From: Prosthecodimorpha hirschii
GTDB taxonomy: Bacteria; Pseudomonadota; Alphaproteobacteria; Rhizobiales; Ancalomicrobiaceae
NCBI RefSeq assembly: GCF_001305515.1
Contig: NZ_LJYW01000001.1
Location: 1,286,320 to 1,350,319, forward strand
DNA: 64,000 bases
Direction: 5' to 3'
The position numbers and the translations under genes were made by a program. This document shows positions 47,306 through 60,156 of the stretch, one piece after another (position 1 is the first letter of the stretch; each line of letters begins with the position of its first letter). The notes below the pieces were generated by a model. The model was not told the origin of the DNA and did no database searches. It saw nothing but the letters and a program-made list of their open reading frames with translations.

Positions 47306-50300
47306 ATGGCGATACGTTTCGAAGCGCGTGTCGAACCGGACGCCGTCGAGATCAGGCTTCTCAAGTCATTCTTGGGATTCGGCCCGAAGCCAGTGCCCCG
47401 CGCAGAGTGGCCGAATGCCGGAGCCCCGCGCGCCGTCTGTCGCGCACTCGACGCACTCCTCGACCGGGGTGAGGCCACGGCGACGGCCGACGCCGTCCGG
47501 CTGCCGATAGCGGCCGCCGCCGCCCTCACCGCCGAGATCGCCGACGCGGTCGGCTTGCCGCCGCTGGCCGAACTGGGCCTCGCCGTCGCGCTGGAGGGCC
47601 GCGTCGAGACGCCCGACGGCCATCTCCGCCTGCGCTGGACCGACAAGTCGGCGCGCGAGATCAAGCCCGCGCGCAATGGTCTCGTCCTGCACTGGGGCGA
47701 GAAGTCGGCGCGGCTCTCGGCGCCTCTTCTGGCCGTCGTCGAGGCTGCCGAGGCCTATAACAAGACACGCGGCGCGGACTTCGAGGCGCGGGTCGCGGCC
47801 TGGATGCCGATGCAGCACGCCCTCGCCCGAACCACCGGCGGCGAGGTCGGCCGCGACGGCTTCCTGGAGACCTTCACCCTCTATCAGGCCGGGGCGTTCG
47901 CGCTGGAGATCAATGAAGGCGACGACTTCACGCCGCTCTTGATGGCGCGTTCGCAGGCGCTTTCGCTCGACGACGATGCCCCGGCCGACGACGTCGGGCC
48001 GGGCCTCCGGGACGGCGGCGGCGAAACCGATGCGCCCGCACCGGTCGGGTCCGCCGGAAGCCTTTTGTCGGCCGACGATTATCGCGCCTTCCTCGGCGCC
48101 TTCGCGATGAGCGGGTCGACGCGCAATGCCTACCGGCTGCACGGCCGCAACCGGTTCGTCCTGGTCGACCCGACGCTGAAGCGCGCGCTCGACGTGGTCC
48201 AGGCCAAGCGGCGGGCGAGCCCGGACGAGCGCCGTGCCTTCCTGCGCAATCCGCGCGCCGCCCTTGCGGAGGCCTTGCGCGGCACCGACGAGACCGCGCC
48301 GACCGCGACGCTCTTCGTCGAGACCGAGGGCTATTCGGATCGCGTCGCCGGTCTCGGCCTGTGGGAGCCGCCGTCGATCCCATGGATGACGCGGCAGCCG
48401 AACGGTTGGCTGCCGGAGAGCGGGTGGACGCAGGATGGCGCGCCTGTCGATCCGCGGCCGCTGAGCACGGAAGAACTCGCCGATCTGGAGCGCGCCTACG
48501 AGGCCGCAGAGGCACGCGGCGATTCCCACATGGTGATCCGCGGCCAGTCGATCCCGATCGATGCCGCCCCAGCCGTCCTCAAGAGCGAGCGCGAACGCAC
48601 GGAGGCTGCCAACCGGGAGGCCGGAGCAGCGGACGGAGATCGACCGCCACCCTCCCCGGCTGACCCGGAACAGGCCGAGCGGTTGGTCCTGGTCATCGCC
48701 AAGACCAACTTTGAGGGACTGGACTACGAACTTCTGCTCAAACCGCGAGCCGCGTGCATCGCCCTGGTCCCGCCGGGCGAACTGATGGGCCCTGCGCCGC
48801 TGAAGGCCCACCAGGTCGAAGGCTTCCGCTGGCTCGTCGAGGCTTGGCGCACCGGTTGGCCAGGCGTGCTGCTGGCCGACGATATGGGTCTCGGCAAGAC
48901 CTTCCAGGCGTTGGCCTTCATGGCCTGGCGGCGGCGCAATGCGGATTTCGCCCTGCGGCGCGGAACGGCGGCGGTGGCGCAGGGCCCGGTGCTCGTCGTC
49001 GCTCCGACCGCGCTTCTGCGCAACTGGGAGAAGGAATGCGCCGAACGCCTGACGCCTGAGGCGCTGGGCCGCCTGGTGAAGGCTTACGGCCGCGACCTCG
49101 CCGACCTGAAGCTCGCCGCAGATCGGCGCAGCGACCCTGGCGAGACGCTCGACCGATCCCGCCTGCGCGAGGCCGATTGGATCCTCACCACCTACGAGAC
49201 GCTGACCGACCACGAACGGGCCTTCGGGCCGATCGCCTTCTCGCTGGTTCTGTTTGACGAGATGCAGAAGGTCAAGGCACCGGCCACCTTGAACACCAAG
49301 GCCGCCAAGGCGCTGAACGCCGATTTCGTCGTCGGACTGACCGGCACGCCGATCGAGAATCGCATGGAAGATCTCTGGTGCCTGTTCGACCGGTTGACGC
49401 CTGGCTATTTGGGCGATCTGAAATCCTTCTCAAAGAACTACAGCGAGGGCGACCCTGAAAAGCTGGTGGCCTTGAAGTCGCTCCTCGATCAACCCGCCGG
49501 CGCCGTGCCGCCGGTTATGAAGCGCCGCATGAAGGCCGACATTCTGCTCGGCTCCGACGCGCTGCCGCCCAAGGTCGAGCGGGTCTACAAGACCCCGATG
49601 CCTGAGGAGCAGCGGCAGGCCTATGGCGACCTGATCGCCGAGGCGCGGCGGCAGCCGGACCGCTCGCCGGGCTTCATGCTCGGCGTTCTTCACGGCATGC
49701 GCGGCCTGTCGCTGCATCCGCAGGACGCGACAAGCGTCAACGTCACGTCCGCGGACCGTTTTGAAGCTTTCGCGCGCCGGTCCGCTCGGCTCTCGAAGAC
49801 CGTCGAAATCCTGCGCGACATTCGCGCGCGCGGGGAGAAGGTCCTCGTCTTCGTCGAGTTCCTGGCCATGCAGGACGCGCTCGCCGACGGATTGGCAGCG
49901 CTGTTCGACCTGCCGCGCCGCCCGAGCATCGTCAACGGGACCACGCCGGGCGAGCGGCGCCTCAGGATCGTCGACGACTTCGCTGCCACCGGTCCGGGTT
50001 TTGGCGTCCTTATCCTGTCTCCGAAGGCGGCCGGCGTCGGCCTCAACATCACGGCCGCCAACCATGTCGTGCATCTCAGTCGATGGTGGAACCCGGCGGT
50101 CGAAGACCAGTGCAATGACCGCTGCTACCGGATCGGACAGACGAAGCCAGTCACGATCCACATTCCGCTTGCCGTCCATCCGGACCATCCCGATGCGGCC
50201 TTCGACGAAAGACTGCATGACCTGTTGCAGCGCAAACGCGAACTCTCCCGCACCATGCTGGCGCCGCCGACCTCGGAGGGGGATGTGGGCGAGTTGTTCG

Positions 50301-50320
50301 GGGCGACGCTCGGCCGATGA
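47306..50320 (+). CDS. zorD: Zorya type I helicase/nuclease ZorD (SNF2 family)
   Basis: 1004 residues. The N-terminal 490 residues are a ZorD-specific region (SADDYRAFLGAFAMSGSTR, RFVLVDPTLKRALDVVQAK). The C-terminal half is an SNF2/superfamily 2 engine: LKAHQVEGFRWL, DDMGLGKTFQALAFM (motif I), VLVVAPTALLRNWEKE, TTYETLTDH, VLFDEMQKVK (motif II, DEMQ), VGLTGTPIENRMEDLW, EKVLVFVEF, SPKAAGVGLNITAANHVVHL and DRCYRIGQTKPV. It degrades or remodels phage DNA after sensing. Last gene of zorABCD, ending 6 bp from a convergent helicase gene. Confidence 0.94.
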   Translation: MAIRFEARVEPDAVEIRLLKSFLGFGPKPVPRAEWPNAGAPRAVCRALDALLDRGEATATADAVRLPIAAAAALTAEIADAVGLPPLAELGLAVALEGRVETPDGHLRLRWTDKSAREIKPARNGLVLHWGEKSARLSAPLLAVVEAAEAYNKTRGADFEARVAAWMPMQHALARTTGGEVGRDGFLETFTLYQAGAFALEINEGDDFTPLLMARSQALSLDDDAPADDVGPGLRDGGGETDAPAPVGSAGSLLSADDYRAFLGAFAMSGSTRNAYRLHGRNRFVLVDPTLKRALDVVQAKRRASPDERRAFLRNPRAALAEALRGTDETAPTATLFVETEGYSDRVAGLGLWEPPSIPWMTRQPNGWLPESGWTQDGAPVDPRPLSTEELADLERAYEAAEARGDSHMVIRGQSIPIDAAPAVLKSERERTEAANREAGAADGDRPPPSPADPEQAERLVLVIAKTNFEGLDYELLLKPRAACIALVPPGELMGPAPLKAHQVEGFRWLVEAWRTGWPGVLLADDMGLGKTFQALAFMAWRRRNADFALRRGTAAVAQGPVLVVAPTALLRNWEKECAERLTPEALGRLVKAYGRDLADLKLAADRRSDPGETLDRSRLREADWILTTYETLTDHERAFGPIAFSLVLFDEMQKVKAPATLNTKAAKALNADFVVGLTGTPIENRMEDLWCLFDRLTPGYLGDLKSFSKNYSEGDPEKLVALKSLLDQPAGAVPPVMKRRMKADILLGSDALPPKVERVYKTPMPEEQRQAYGDLIAEARRQPDRSPGFMLGVLHGMRGLSLHPQDATSVNVTSADRFEAFARRSARLSKTVEILRDIRARGEKVLVFVEFLAMQDALADGLAALFDLPRRPSIVNGTTPGERRLRIVDDFAATGPGFGVLILSPKAAGVGLNITAANHVVHLSRWWNPAVEDQCNDRCYRIGQTKPVTIHIPLAVHPDHPDAAFDERLHDLLQRKRELSRTMLAPPTSEGDVGELFGATLGR

Positions 50321-50326
50321 AACGGT

Positions 50327-52396
50327 TCACATCGCCGACGCGAGAAAGCGCGAGGGTGTACCGGACCAGGTGACGAGAAGGCGGTCGCGGGCGCGGGTAC
50401 AGCCAACATAGAAGAGGCTCAGTTCGCGATCCTCGATAATGCGGCGAGCCTCGGGGTCGGTCTCGGCCACGAGGGCGGCGGCGAGCGGCAATTGGCCATC
50501 GTCGCATGCCACGACCGCAACAGCACGGAATTCCAATCCCTTGGCCGCATGCAGCGTGCCGAGCGTGATGCTGTCGCTGCCCGTATCCTGGTCGGGAGAC
50601 AACCACGCGCCCGAAAGCCCGAGGCGCGCAAGTGCCGGCGTGGCCCGCTCGTCGATGGCGCGCCGGGTGCGGCCGAGCACCGCGATCTCGCCGGGCGCTA
50701 TGCCGTCGGCCCTGGCACGGTGCAGCCAGTCATGCAGCGTCTCGATCTCACCCTGGAGATCGGCCGCCGGCTTCAATTCGGGATTCTGCCCGCGCAGCAC
50801 CGACAGGGCGCCGCGCTCCTCCAATTCGCCGTCGACCTCTGCGATCCGGCCGGGCAACAGGCGGTCGGAGAAGCGACGGATCTCGGCCGTGGTGCGATAG
50901 TTGACCTTCAGCCGCTGCGCCCGGCCGCGCACGTCGACGCCCGCTCCGAGCCACGAGAACGGCCAGCGGAAGATGCGCTGTCCGACATCGCCGGCGAAGA
51001 ACAGCGCCCGCGGCCCGGGCACCGCCAGCGCCGCCACCAATCGCAGTTCGCGCGGCCCGAGATCCTGCGCCTCGTCGACGACGACATGGCGGAAAGGTTG
51101 GACGCCATCGGCCTCGATGCGGGCACGCAAGGCATCGCAGACCTCGCCGAATGTCAGCATCCCGCGCGCCGCGAGACCCTGGCGGACCGCCGCGAACACC
51201 TCCCAAAGGCGGCGACGCTGGCGCGGCGACAAAGCCAACCCGCGGCCGGTGCGCGCCACGTCGCGGTAGGCCTCGAAGCTGTCGAGGCCCCAGAAGTCTA
51301 CCACCGCATCCCATTCCGCACGCAGAAAGGCGAAGTCGAAGGGCGGCTCCAGACCCCTGCCGGCCTCCTTCAGCAGGTGGTCGATATAGGCGCCGTCGGC
51401 AACCGTCGGCTTGGCGATGCGCGAGACATGGGCGAGCGCATAGGCATGGAGATGGCTCACCTCGACCCTGCCGCGCTCCGGCGAGGCGACGCCGAGCAGC
51501 GCGTCCATGCCGTCGGAGAGGCGCGCGGCGAGCGTCTTGGAATAGGTCGTCAGCATCAGCCGTCCGCCGGGCGCGGCGCGGGCCAGTTCCGCCGCCCGGT
51601 GCATGGCGACGACGCTCTTGCCCGTGCCGGCGCCGCCGGAGACCCGGGCCGGGCCGTTGAAATTGCGCTCCACGGCACCGCGCTGCGAGGGATGCAGAAA
51701 GACCAGCCACTCGGCCCAGGGCCGTTCGAGCGCACGGGCGACATCGGCCTCGTCCGTCGTCGTCCAGAAGCGGCGGCGGGCATCGGGATGCTGCAGCGCC
51801 ATGGCGAAGTCGCCGACGGCGACGACCGGCGCCGGCGCCGGTCGGCCACCGGTGTGCAGGTCGAGCAGCGCTTCGGCCGCCTCCTCCGGCAGCCGCTCGC
51901 ACAGAGCGAGCAGATCGTCCTCGCTGCGGACGGCCTTCGCGAGGGCGACGAAATCCTCCGGCACGCCGAGCGAAAGAAGATAGACGTCGTCCTCGCCGGC
52001 GAAGAGCGGCGGCTTTTCGGGAGCCCGCCGGGCGACCGTCCGCTCGACGATGCGGATTTCCTCGCGCACGACCTCGACGAGTTCGACGATCTGCGCAGCG
52101 CCGGTGACCGGATGCACCTCGAAGCGACGGTTCTCGGCCCATCGATAGGCCTCGTCGTGATGGCCGACCCAACAGAACAGCGAACGCGCACCATCCTTGA
52201 GGACGACGACGCGCAAATCGCGATCGGCCCGGATGGTCCAGAAGCGCTTGTCGCGGGCGCGGTCGACCCGGTGCAACGACAGGCCCGGCCGGCTCGGATC
52301 GGCCATGTAGTCGAACACGACCTGCTTGGCGACCGCCTGCTCGGGGCCGCTCAATCGGTCGAGGCTGCGATGAAACGTCCGTGCCAGTTCGAGCAT
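50327..52396 (-). CDS. UvrD-like helicase with an N-terminal RelE-like domain
   Basis: 689 residues from ATG 52396 (a GTG at 52405 is possible). Residues 1-95 resemble a RelE/Txe-fold mRNA interferase: FHRSLDRLSGPEQAVAKQVV, KRFWTIRADRDLRVVVLKD, CWVGHHDEAYRWAENRRFE. After a linker comes an SF1 helicase: VSGGAGTGKSVVAMHRAAEL (Walker A), VVVDEAQDLGPREL (Walker B), LKVNYRTTAEIR, TLGTLHAAKGLEFRAVAVV and SLFYVGCTRARDRLLVTW. Such proteins are found in defence islands, but the function of this architecture is not established. Whether the RelE-like part is an active RNase cannot be told. It is convergent with zorD and therefore a separate transcript. Confidence 0.85.
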   Translation of the reverse strand: MLELARTFHRSLDRLSGPEQAVAKQVVFDYMADPSRPGLSLHRVDRARDKRFWTIRADRDLRVVVLKDGARSLFCWVGHHDEAYRWAENRRFEVHPVTGAAQIVELVEVVREEIRIVERTVARRAPEKPPLFAGEDDVYLLSLGVPEDFVALAKAVRSEDDLLALCERLPEEAAEALLDLHTGGRPAPAPVVAVGDFAMALQHPDARRRFWTTTDEADVARALERPWAEWLVFLHPSQRGAVERNFNGPARVSGGAGTGKSVVAMHRAAELARAAPGGRLMLTTYSKTLAARLSDGMDALLGVASPERGRVEVSHLHAYALAHVSRIAKPTVADGAYIDHLLKEAGRGLEPPFDFAFLRAEWDAVVDFWGLDSFEAYRDVARTGRGLALSPRQRRRLWEVFAAVRQGLAARGMLTFGEVCDALRARIEADGVQPFRHVVVDEAQDLGPRELRLVAALAVPGPRALFFAGDVGQRIFRWPFSWLGAGVDVRGRAQRLKVNYRTTAEIRRFSDRLLPGRIAEVDGELEERGALSVLRGQNPELKPAADLQGEIETLHDWLHRARADGIAPGEIAVLGRTRRAIDERATPALARLGLSGAWLSPDQDTGSDSITLGTLHAAKGLEFRAVAVVACDDGQLPLAAALVAETDPEARRIIEDRELSLFYVGCTRARDRLLVTWSGTPSRFLASAM

Positions 52397-53019
52397 GCCC
52401 GCCACCGCTCAATCACCGAGCCTTCTATAAGGCAACTCCTCCTGAAAATTGCAAACGCAACCGCGAACTGTGCGGCTCGGCACGTAGTGGATCCCGACAA
52501 CCACCTGAATTCGTCCAAGCCCCGATGCGCCGCATTGATTCTGACGAGATTGGCGTTGCGGCCGGTAAGGCAATCGGATGGCGCCCGGCATCGTGGCGAG
52601 CATCTGTGCCGCATCCGTTCGATGGGCGCCCCTTGCCGCCTCCCTGCTCAGCCTCGGCGAGGGCGGTGTCGATCGTGTCCTGCAGGCAGCGGCCGGACTC
52701 CTCCGCATCCGCGTAGCCGATCTTCAATTTGTAGCCCTGCCGAACAGTGAGCCGGACGGAGAACGCCCACAACGCCGCGAACGCTCTCAGTCGGGTCGAC
52801 TTGCTCAGCGACGCCTGCGAACGCGCCCCTGTCTGGATAGCGAGGTGAACTTCGAAACCGGTCGCCCGCTCGATGCGGAACCGGGCAACGTCCCGACGGA
52901 AAGTCCCGGCGCCACTAACCTATCGCGAAACGCGAAACGGTCAGCTTCCCTGAAGTCCAGGGGGCTGGCACGCCACGCACCCAAACCAACAAGGCAATCG
53001 ATATTTTCAATAGTTGAAA
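52397..53019. other. 623 bp between the helicase gene and tRNA-His
   Basis: No intact gene. Several frames on both strands are partly protein-like (minus strand VRLTVRQGYKLKIGYADAEE, then frame changes), which suggests a decayed gene, but no family is recognised. Likely right edge of the island. Confidence 0.35.
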
Positions 53020-53096
53020 TGGTACGGCTGGCTGGACTCGAACCAGCGACCTTCGGAGCCACAATCCGACGCTCTAACCAACTGAGCTACAGCCGC
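53020..53096 (-). tRNA. tRNA-His (GTG anticodon)
   Basis: 77-nt cloverleaf read from 53096: acceptor GCGGCTG pairs with CAGCCGT, D-arm GCTC...GAGC, anticodon loop TTGTGGC with GTG, T-arm GCTGG-TTCGAGT-CCAGC, discriminator A73 and encoded CCA. The position-1 base pairs by G-U. Discriminator A73 instead of C73 is the known alphaproteobacterial form, in which the usual G-1 identity element is dispensed with. Confidence 0.96.
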
Positions 53097-54322
53097 CCAA
53101 GGGCGCGCTCCTGATAGGCGCAATCGGGCGGCTTGGCAAGGGGGGTGCGGGAGCGTTCTGCGGTGCGGGGCACTGGGGCTTCAAGAGGCTGGCATGGCGG
53201 ATTTCGGGGGCGGCGATGGATGACGCCGGGTTCGGCGGCGGGCGGCAGGGCCCCTGCCTCGGCGGATTTCCACAGGTCTTTGCCGAAGGTCCTTGCCGAT
53301 CCGGCGGTTGCGATTCCCGGTAGGCGCGACGACGACGCCCGCGGCGGGAGACCGGTATGCCTCCCGGCCCGGAGAGGCATAATGCCGACGGTCATGGAAT
53401 GATCGTCGGTATTCGATACGCGAGTTTCTCATGCCTCTGACAGATATGAGAAATTCGCGTCAATTCAACGGCCCGATGCGTCAGTGTCCTGGGCCGTCGC
53501 CATAAGCGATGCCTTCGGCCGTCCGCACGGATGGGCGATCGGCGACGGCTCCGGGGGCGGGACAGCCGGCCGCGCCGCATGGAACGGACGGACTGTCTAC
53601 TCGGGCGTGGCTCTATGGCATCGGCCACGGCGGCGAGATCGGGCAGCAGCCGGCGCGTGGGTAAATGATTTGGCGGCCGGCCGTTAGGCCTTTGGCGTCT
53701 CGGGGCCGTGCGAGGTCCGCGGCCGATGGCCAAAGGGCGTGGCGGATCCGTCGCGCGCCCCGGCAACGCCGCCTCGGCAACGCCGCCTCTGCAGCATCGG
53801 CCTGCGCGGAAATGGTCGGTGGCGGGTCGTCGCCGTGCCAGGACCGGCGGCGGTCGATAGCGGCGGCGGTCGATAGCGGCGGCGGTGGCAGGGTCCGGGC
53901 GGAGCACCGCATCCCGTGCGGACTTCCGGCGTCTGTCCGCACGCCTCCGCGACATCATCCGGCCCAGGAGACCGTGGGCGACCACGCGCGGCGGCGAAAC
54001 CGGAGCAGGACGCCAGGACTCAGAAGCCTTGAACGCGGTGCCCGGAACGCGCGCTTCTGAAGACAAGGCTCGGGCCCTGGTCTCGGGCACCGGATGGGCG
54101 CCGGACGGCCGCGGAAGTGGGCGAAGTCAGGCCAGTCGCACGGCCGTCCGGCCGGTTTGACGACCGTCCCGCCGGTCGGATGGCCGTCCTTGCCGGCCGG
54201 CTGGCCTTCTCGCCGGACCGATGACCGTTCCGTGCCCCGTCCCGCGAACCGTCCCACGGCCCGCCCGACCGTCCCCGGGCGCCGCAAGGCGGGCCGTCCT
54301 GGTCCGCTCCGGGCGGGGGCGA
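53097..54322. other. 1.2 kb region without a supportable gene
   Basis: Open frames here are Arg/Pro/Ala-rich and switch frame, typical of high-GC non-coding DNA. It contains a 15-bp-arm inverted repeat at 53418-53460 and degenerate short repeats of the GGCCGTCC/CCGGTC type near 54110-54290. Confidence 0.45.
53418..53460. repeat. isolated long inverted repeat
   Basis: Arms ACGCGAGTTTCTCAT (53418-53432) and ATGAGAAATTCGCGT (53446-53460) pair over 15 positions with one G-T, 13-base loop. It is AT-richer than its surroundings and lacks a T tract. Confidence 0.7.
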
Positions 54323-54712
54323 TCAGCGTTCGGTGGTGCGGCCGGCGAATTCGGAGGCGGTGCGGGCGCCGGCGTCGCTGAGGACGCGTGCCTGCTCGCC
54401 GAGATTGGCCATCTGCCGCTTCAGGAACTCGCTCTGCAGCGTCATGATCTCCTGCAGGTCGCGCGCGCCGACGAGGCGCTGGGCGTGCGTGAAGGCGCAG
54501 GAGACATTCTCTTCCGCCAGTTCGAGAATCTTGCGGTTCAGATCGAGCGCGCCCGTCTGCGCGTCGGAGGACGTGGCTTCCAGCTTGGAAACCGCAGCGC
54601 GCGTCGCCGCCACATAGTCGTCGAAGGCCTTGCGGGCCTGATCGACGCTGTCCTGGGTCAGGCTGCGCAACTGCTCCGGCACCTCAAAAGGTTTCTGTTT
54701 GTCTTGCGCCAT
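54323..54712 (-). CDS. phasin family protein
   Basis: 129 residues, all helical and rich in Ala, Gln and Glu. The phasin pattern is visible: VPEQLRSLTQDSVDQARKAF, DDYVAATRAAVSKLE, NRKILELAEENVSCAFTHAQ, RLVGARDLQEIMTLQSEFLK. Phasins coat polyhydroxyalkanoate granules in the cytoplasm and limit their size; some act as stress chaperones. No PHA synthase lies in the window. A single gene diverging from the large kinase gene. Confidence 0.9.
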   Translation of the reverse strand: MAQDKQKPFEVPEQLRSLTQDSVDQARKAFDDYVAATRAAVSKLEATSSDAQTGALDLNRKILELAEENVSCAFTHAQRLVGARDLQEIMTLQSEFLKRQMANLGEQARVLSDAGARTASEFAGRTTER

Positions 54713-54983
54713 GGCTCTTGTCCCGCAGGTGATGTTGCCTTAGGCCCGGATCATCGAAGTGAGGATTCGCCCCGGCCGGGCGATTGTGTCTCCGCTCGCG
54801 CCGCGCTTCAAGCCGCCTGCCGAGCCCCCGTCGTTAACCTTGACGGGCAGAACCTGTCGATAGCCGGCGGCACTTGTGGACCGCGTTGAGGCTTTCTTTA
54901 TATTAATGGGCAGTTAACAGGCCGAAACCGGGACGGTGCCGGACCTGTCGGAATCCACGCCCGCACGGGGCGCAGGGGTTGGC

Positions 54984-59216
<4,233 letters not shown>

Positions 59217-59219
59217 AGT

Positions 59220-59930
59220 TCAGTTCGTGAACGGCTTGGCGGCGATATAGGTGCCGTCGACGTTGCCGACGGCGCCGCAATAGGGGGGCGTGCCCTCGTA
59301 GCCGGCGGGCTTTTCGGCGGTGATGCGGATCGCCTGGCCGTCGCGCACGAAACGCAGCGTCCAGCCTTCGTAGTCGCTGGTGCCGGGCGCCTCCGCGACC
59401 ACCATCTGGGCGCCGTCGAGCCGGCCGATGCCCTCGAACTGGCAGATCCAGCGACCGATCGCGCCGTCGCTGGCCGTGACCGAGACGGTCAGGCCCTTGG
59501 GCGAGGCTTCGACCGTGGCCGTGCCGCCGACATTGGCCCAGGTGCCGACGAAGCTGGCGCGCGGGGCGGCGTCATAGGCGTCGAGCTGGACCACCCGGCT
59601 CTCCAGGAAGCCGGCCATGTCGAAATCCTCGAAATCGAAGGCCCAGTCGCGCAGCTGCATCGCCATTTGCTGGTCCTCGCGGACGAGCCGGCCGGTCGCG
59701 GCGTCGAAACGCTTCAGCGCCGACGCATAGGCGACCGCCATCTTGCGGTCGAGCCCGGCCAGCGTCCGGTCGGCGCAGATCGCCTTCTCGACCGCCGTCT
59801 TGGCCTTGGTGCAGTCGAAGGAGGCCTGCGCCTGCGCCGGCTGGGGCGAGGCGGCCAGAACGGCGGCAGCCAGCGTCAGCACAGGCAGCGTCAGGATCGG
59901 CAGCGTGATGGCGGGTTCGGCGCGCGGCAT
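59220..59930 (-). CDS. exported LprI-like protein with an additional beta-rich domain
   Basis: 236 residues from ATG 59930 (GGGAG upstream), signal peptide cleaved near AQA-QA. Residues 30-110 match LprI/DUF1311: SFDCTKAKTAVEKAICADRT, LAGLDRKMAVAYASALKRF, LREDQQ-type repeat and DWAFDFEDFD. Residues 125-236 form a beta-rich domain (FVGTWANVGGTATVEAS, YEGWTLRFVRDGQAI) ending in PYCGAVGNVDGTYI. Related LprI proteins inhibit lysozyme; function here is unproven. Convergent with the kinase gene, 3 bp apart. Confidence 0.75.
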   Translation of the reverse strand: MPRAEPAITLPILTLPVLTLAAAVLAASPQPAQAQASFDCTKAKTAVEKAICADRTLAGLDRKMAVAYASALKRFDAATGRLVREDQQMAMQLRDWAFDFEDFDMAGFLESRVVQLDAYDAAPRASFVGTWANVGGTATVEASPKGLTVSVTASDGAIGRWICQFEGIGRLDGAQMVVAEAPGTSDYEGWTLRFVRDGQAIRITAEKPAGYEGTPPYCGAVGNVDGTYIAAKPFTN

Positions 59931-60156
59931 GATGACACTCCCGGGACGCCGCGACCGGACGACATCCGATCGGGCCCCCATCCTCCTCGACGATGAACGC
60001 TCCCGGCGACGGCCGGACGACGGCATCCCGCCGCCGATCCCCGTTCCGGTTGCGTTGAATCTGCACCCGAAACGAACGATTCGATCATCACTTTTGATTG
60101 GACCGAATGACGGCGGCGGGCAAGCGTGTCGGACCGAGCCAGAAGGACAGTGCCGC

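Noticed and set aside
53133-54160. Several 60-130-codon frames on both strands between tRNA-His and the phasin gene
   Set aside because: Overlapping Arg/Ala/Pro-rich frames with no ribosome-binding sites, motifs or consistent codon pattern.
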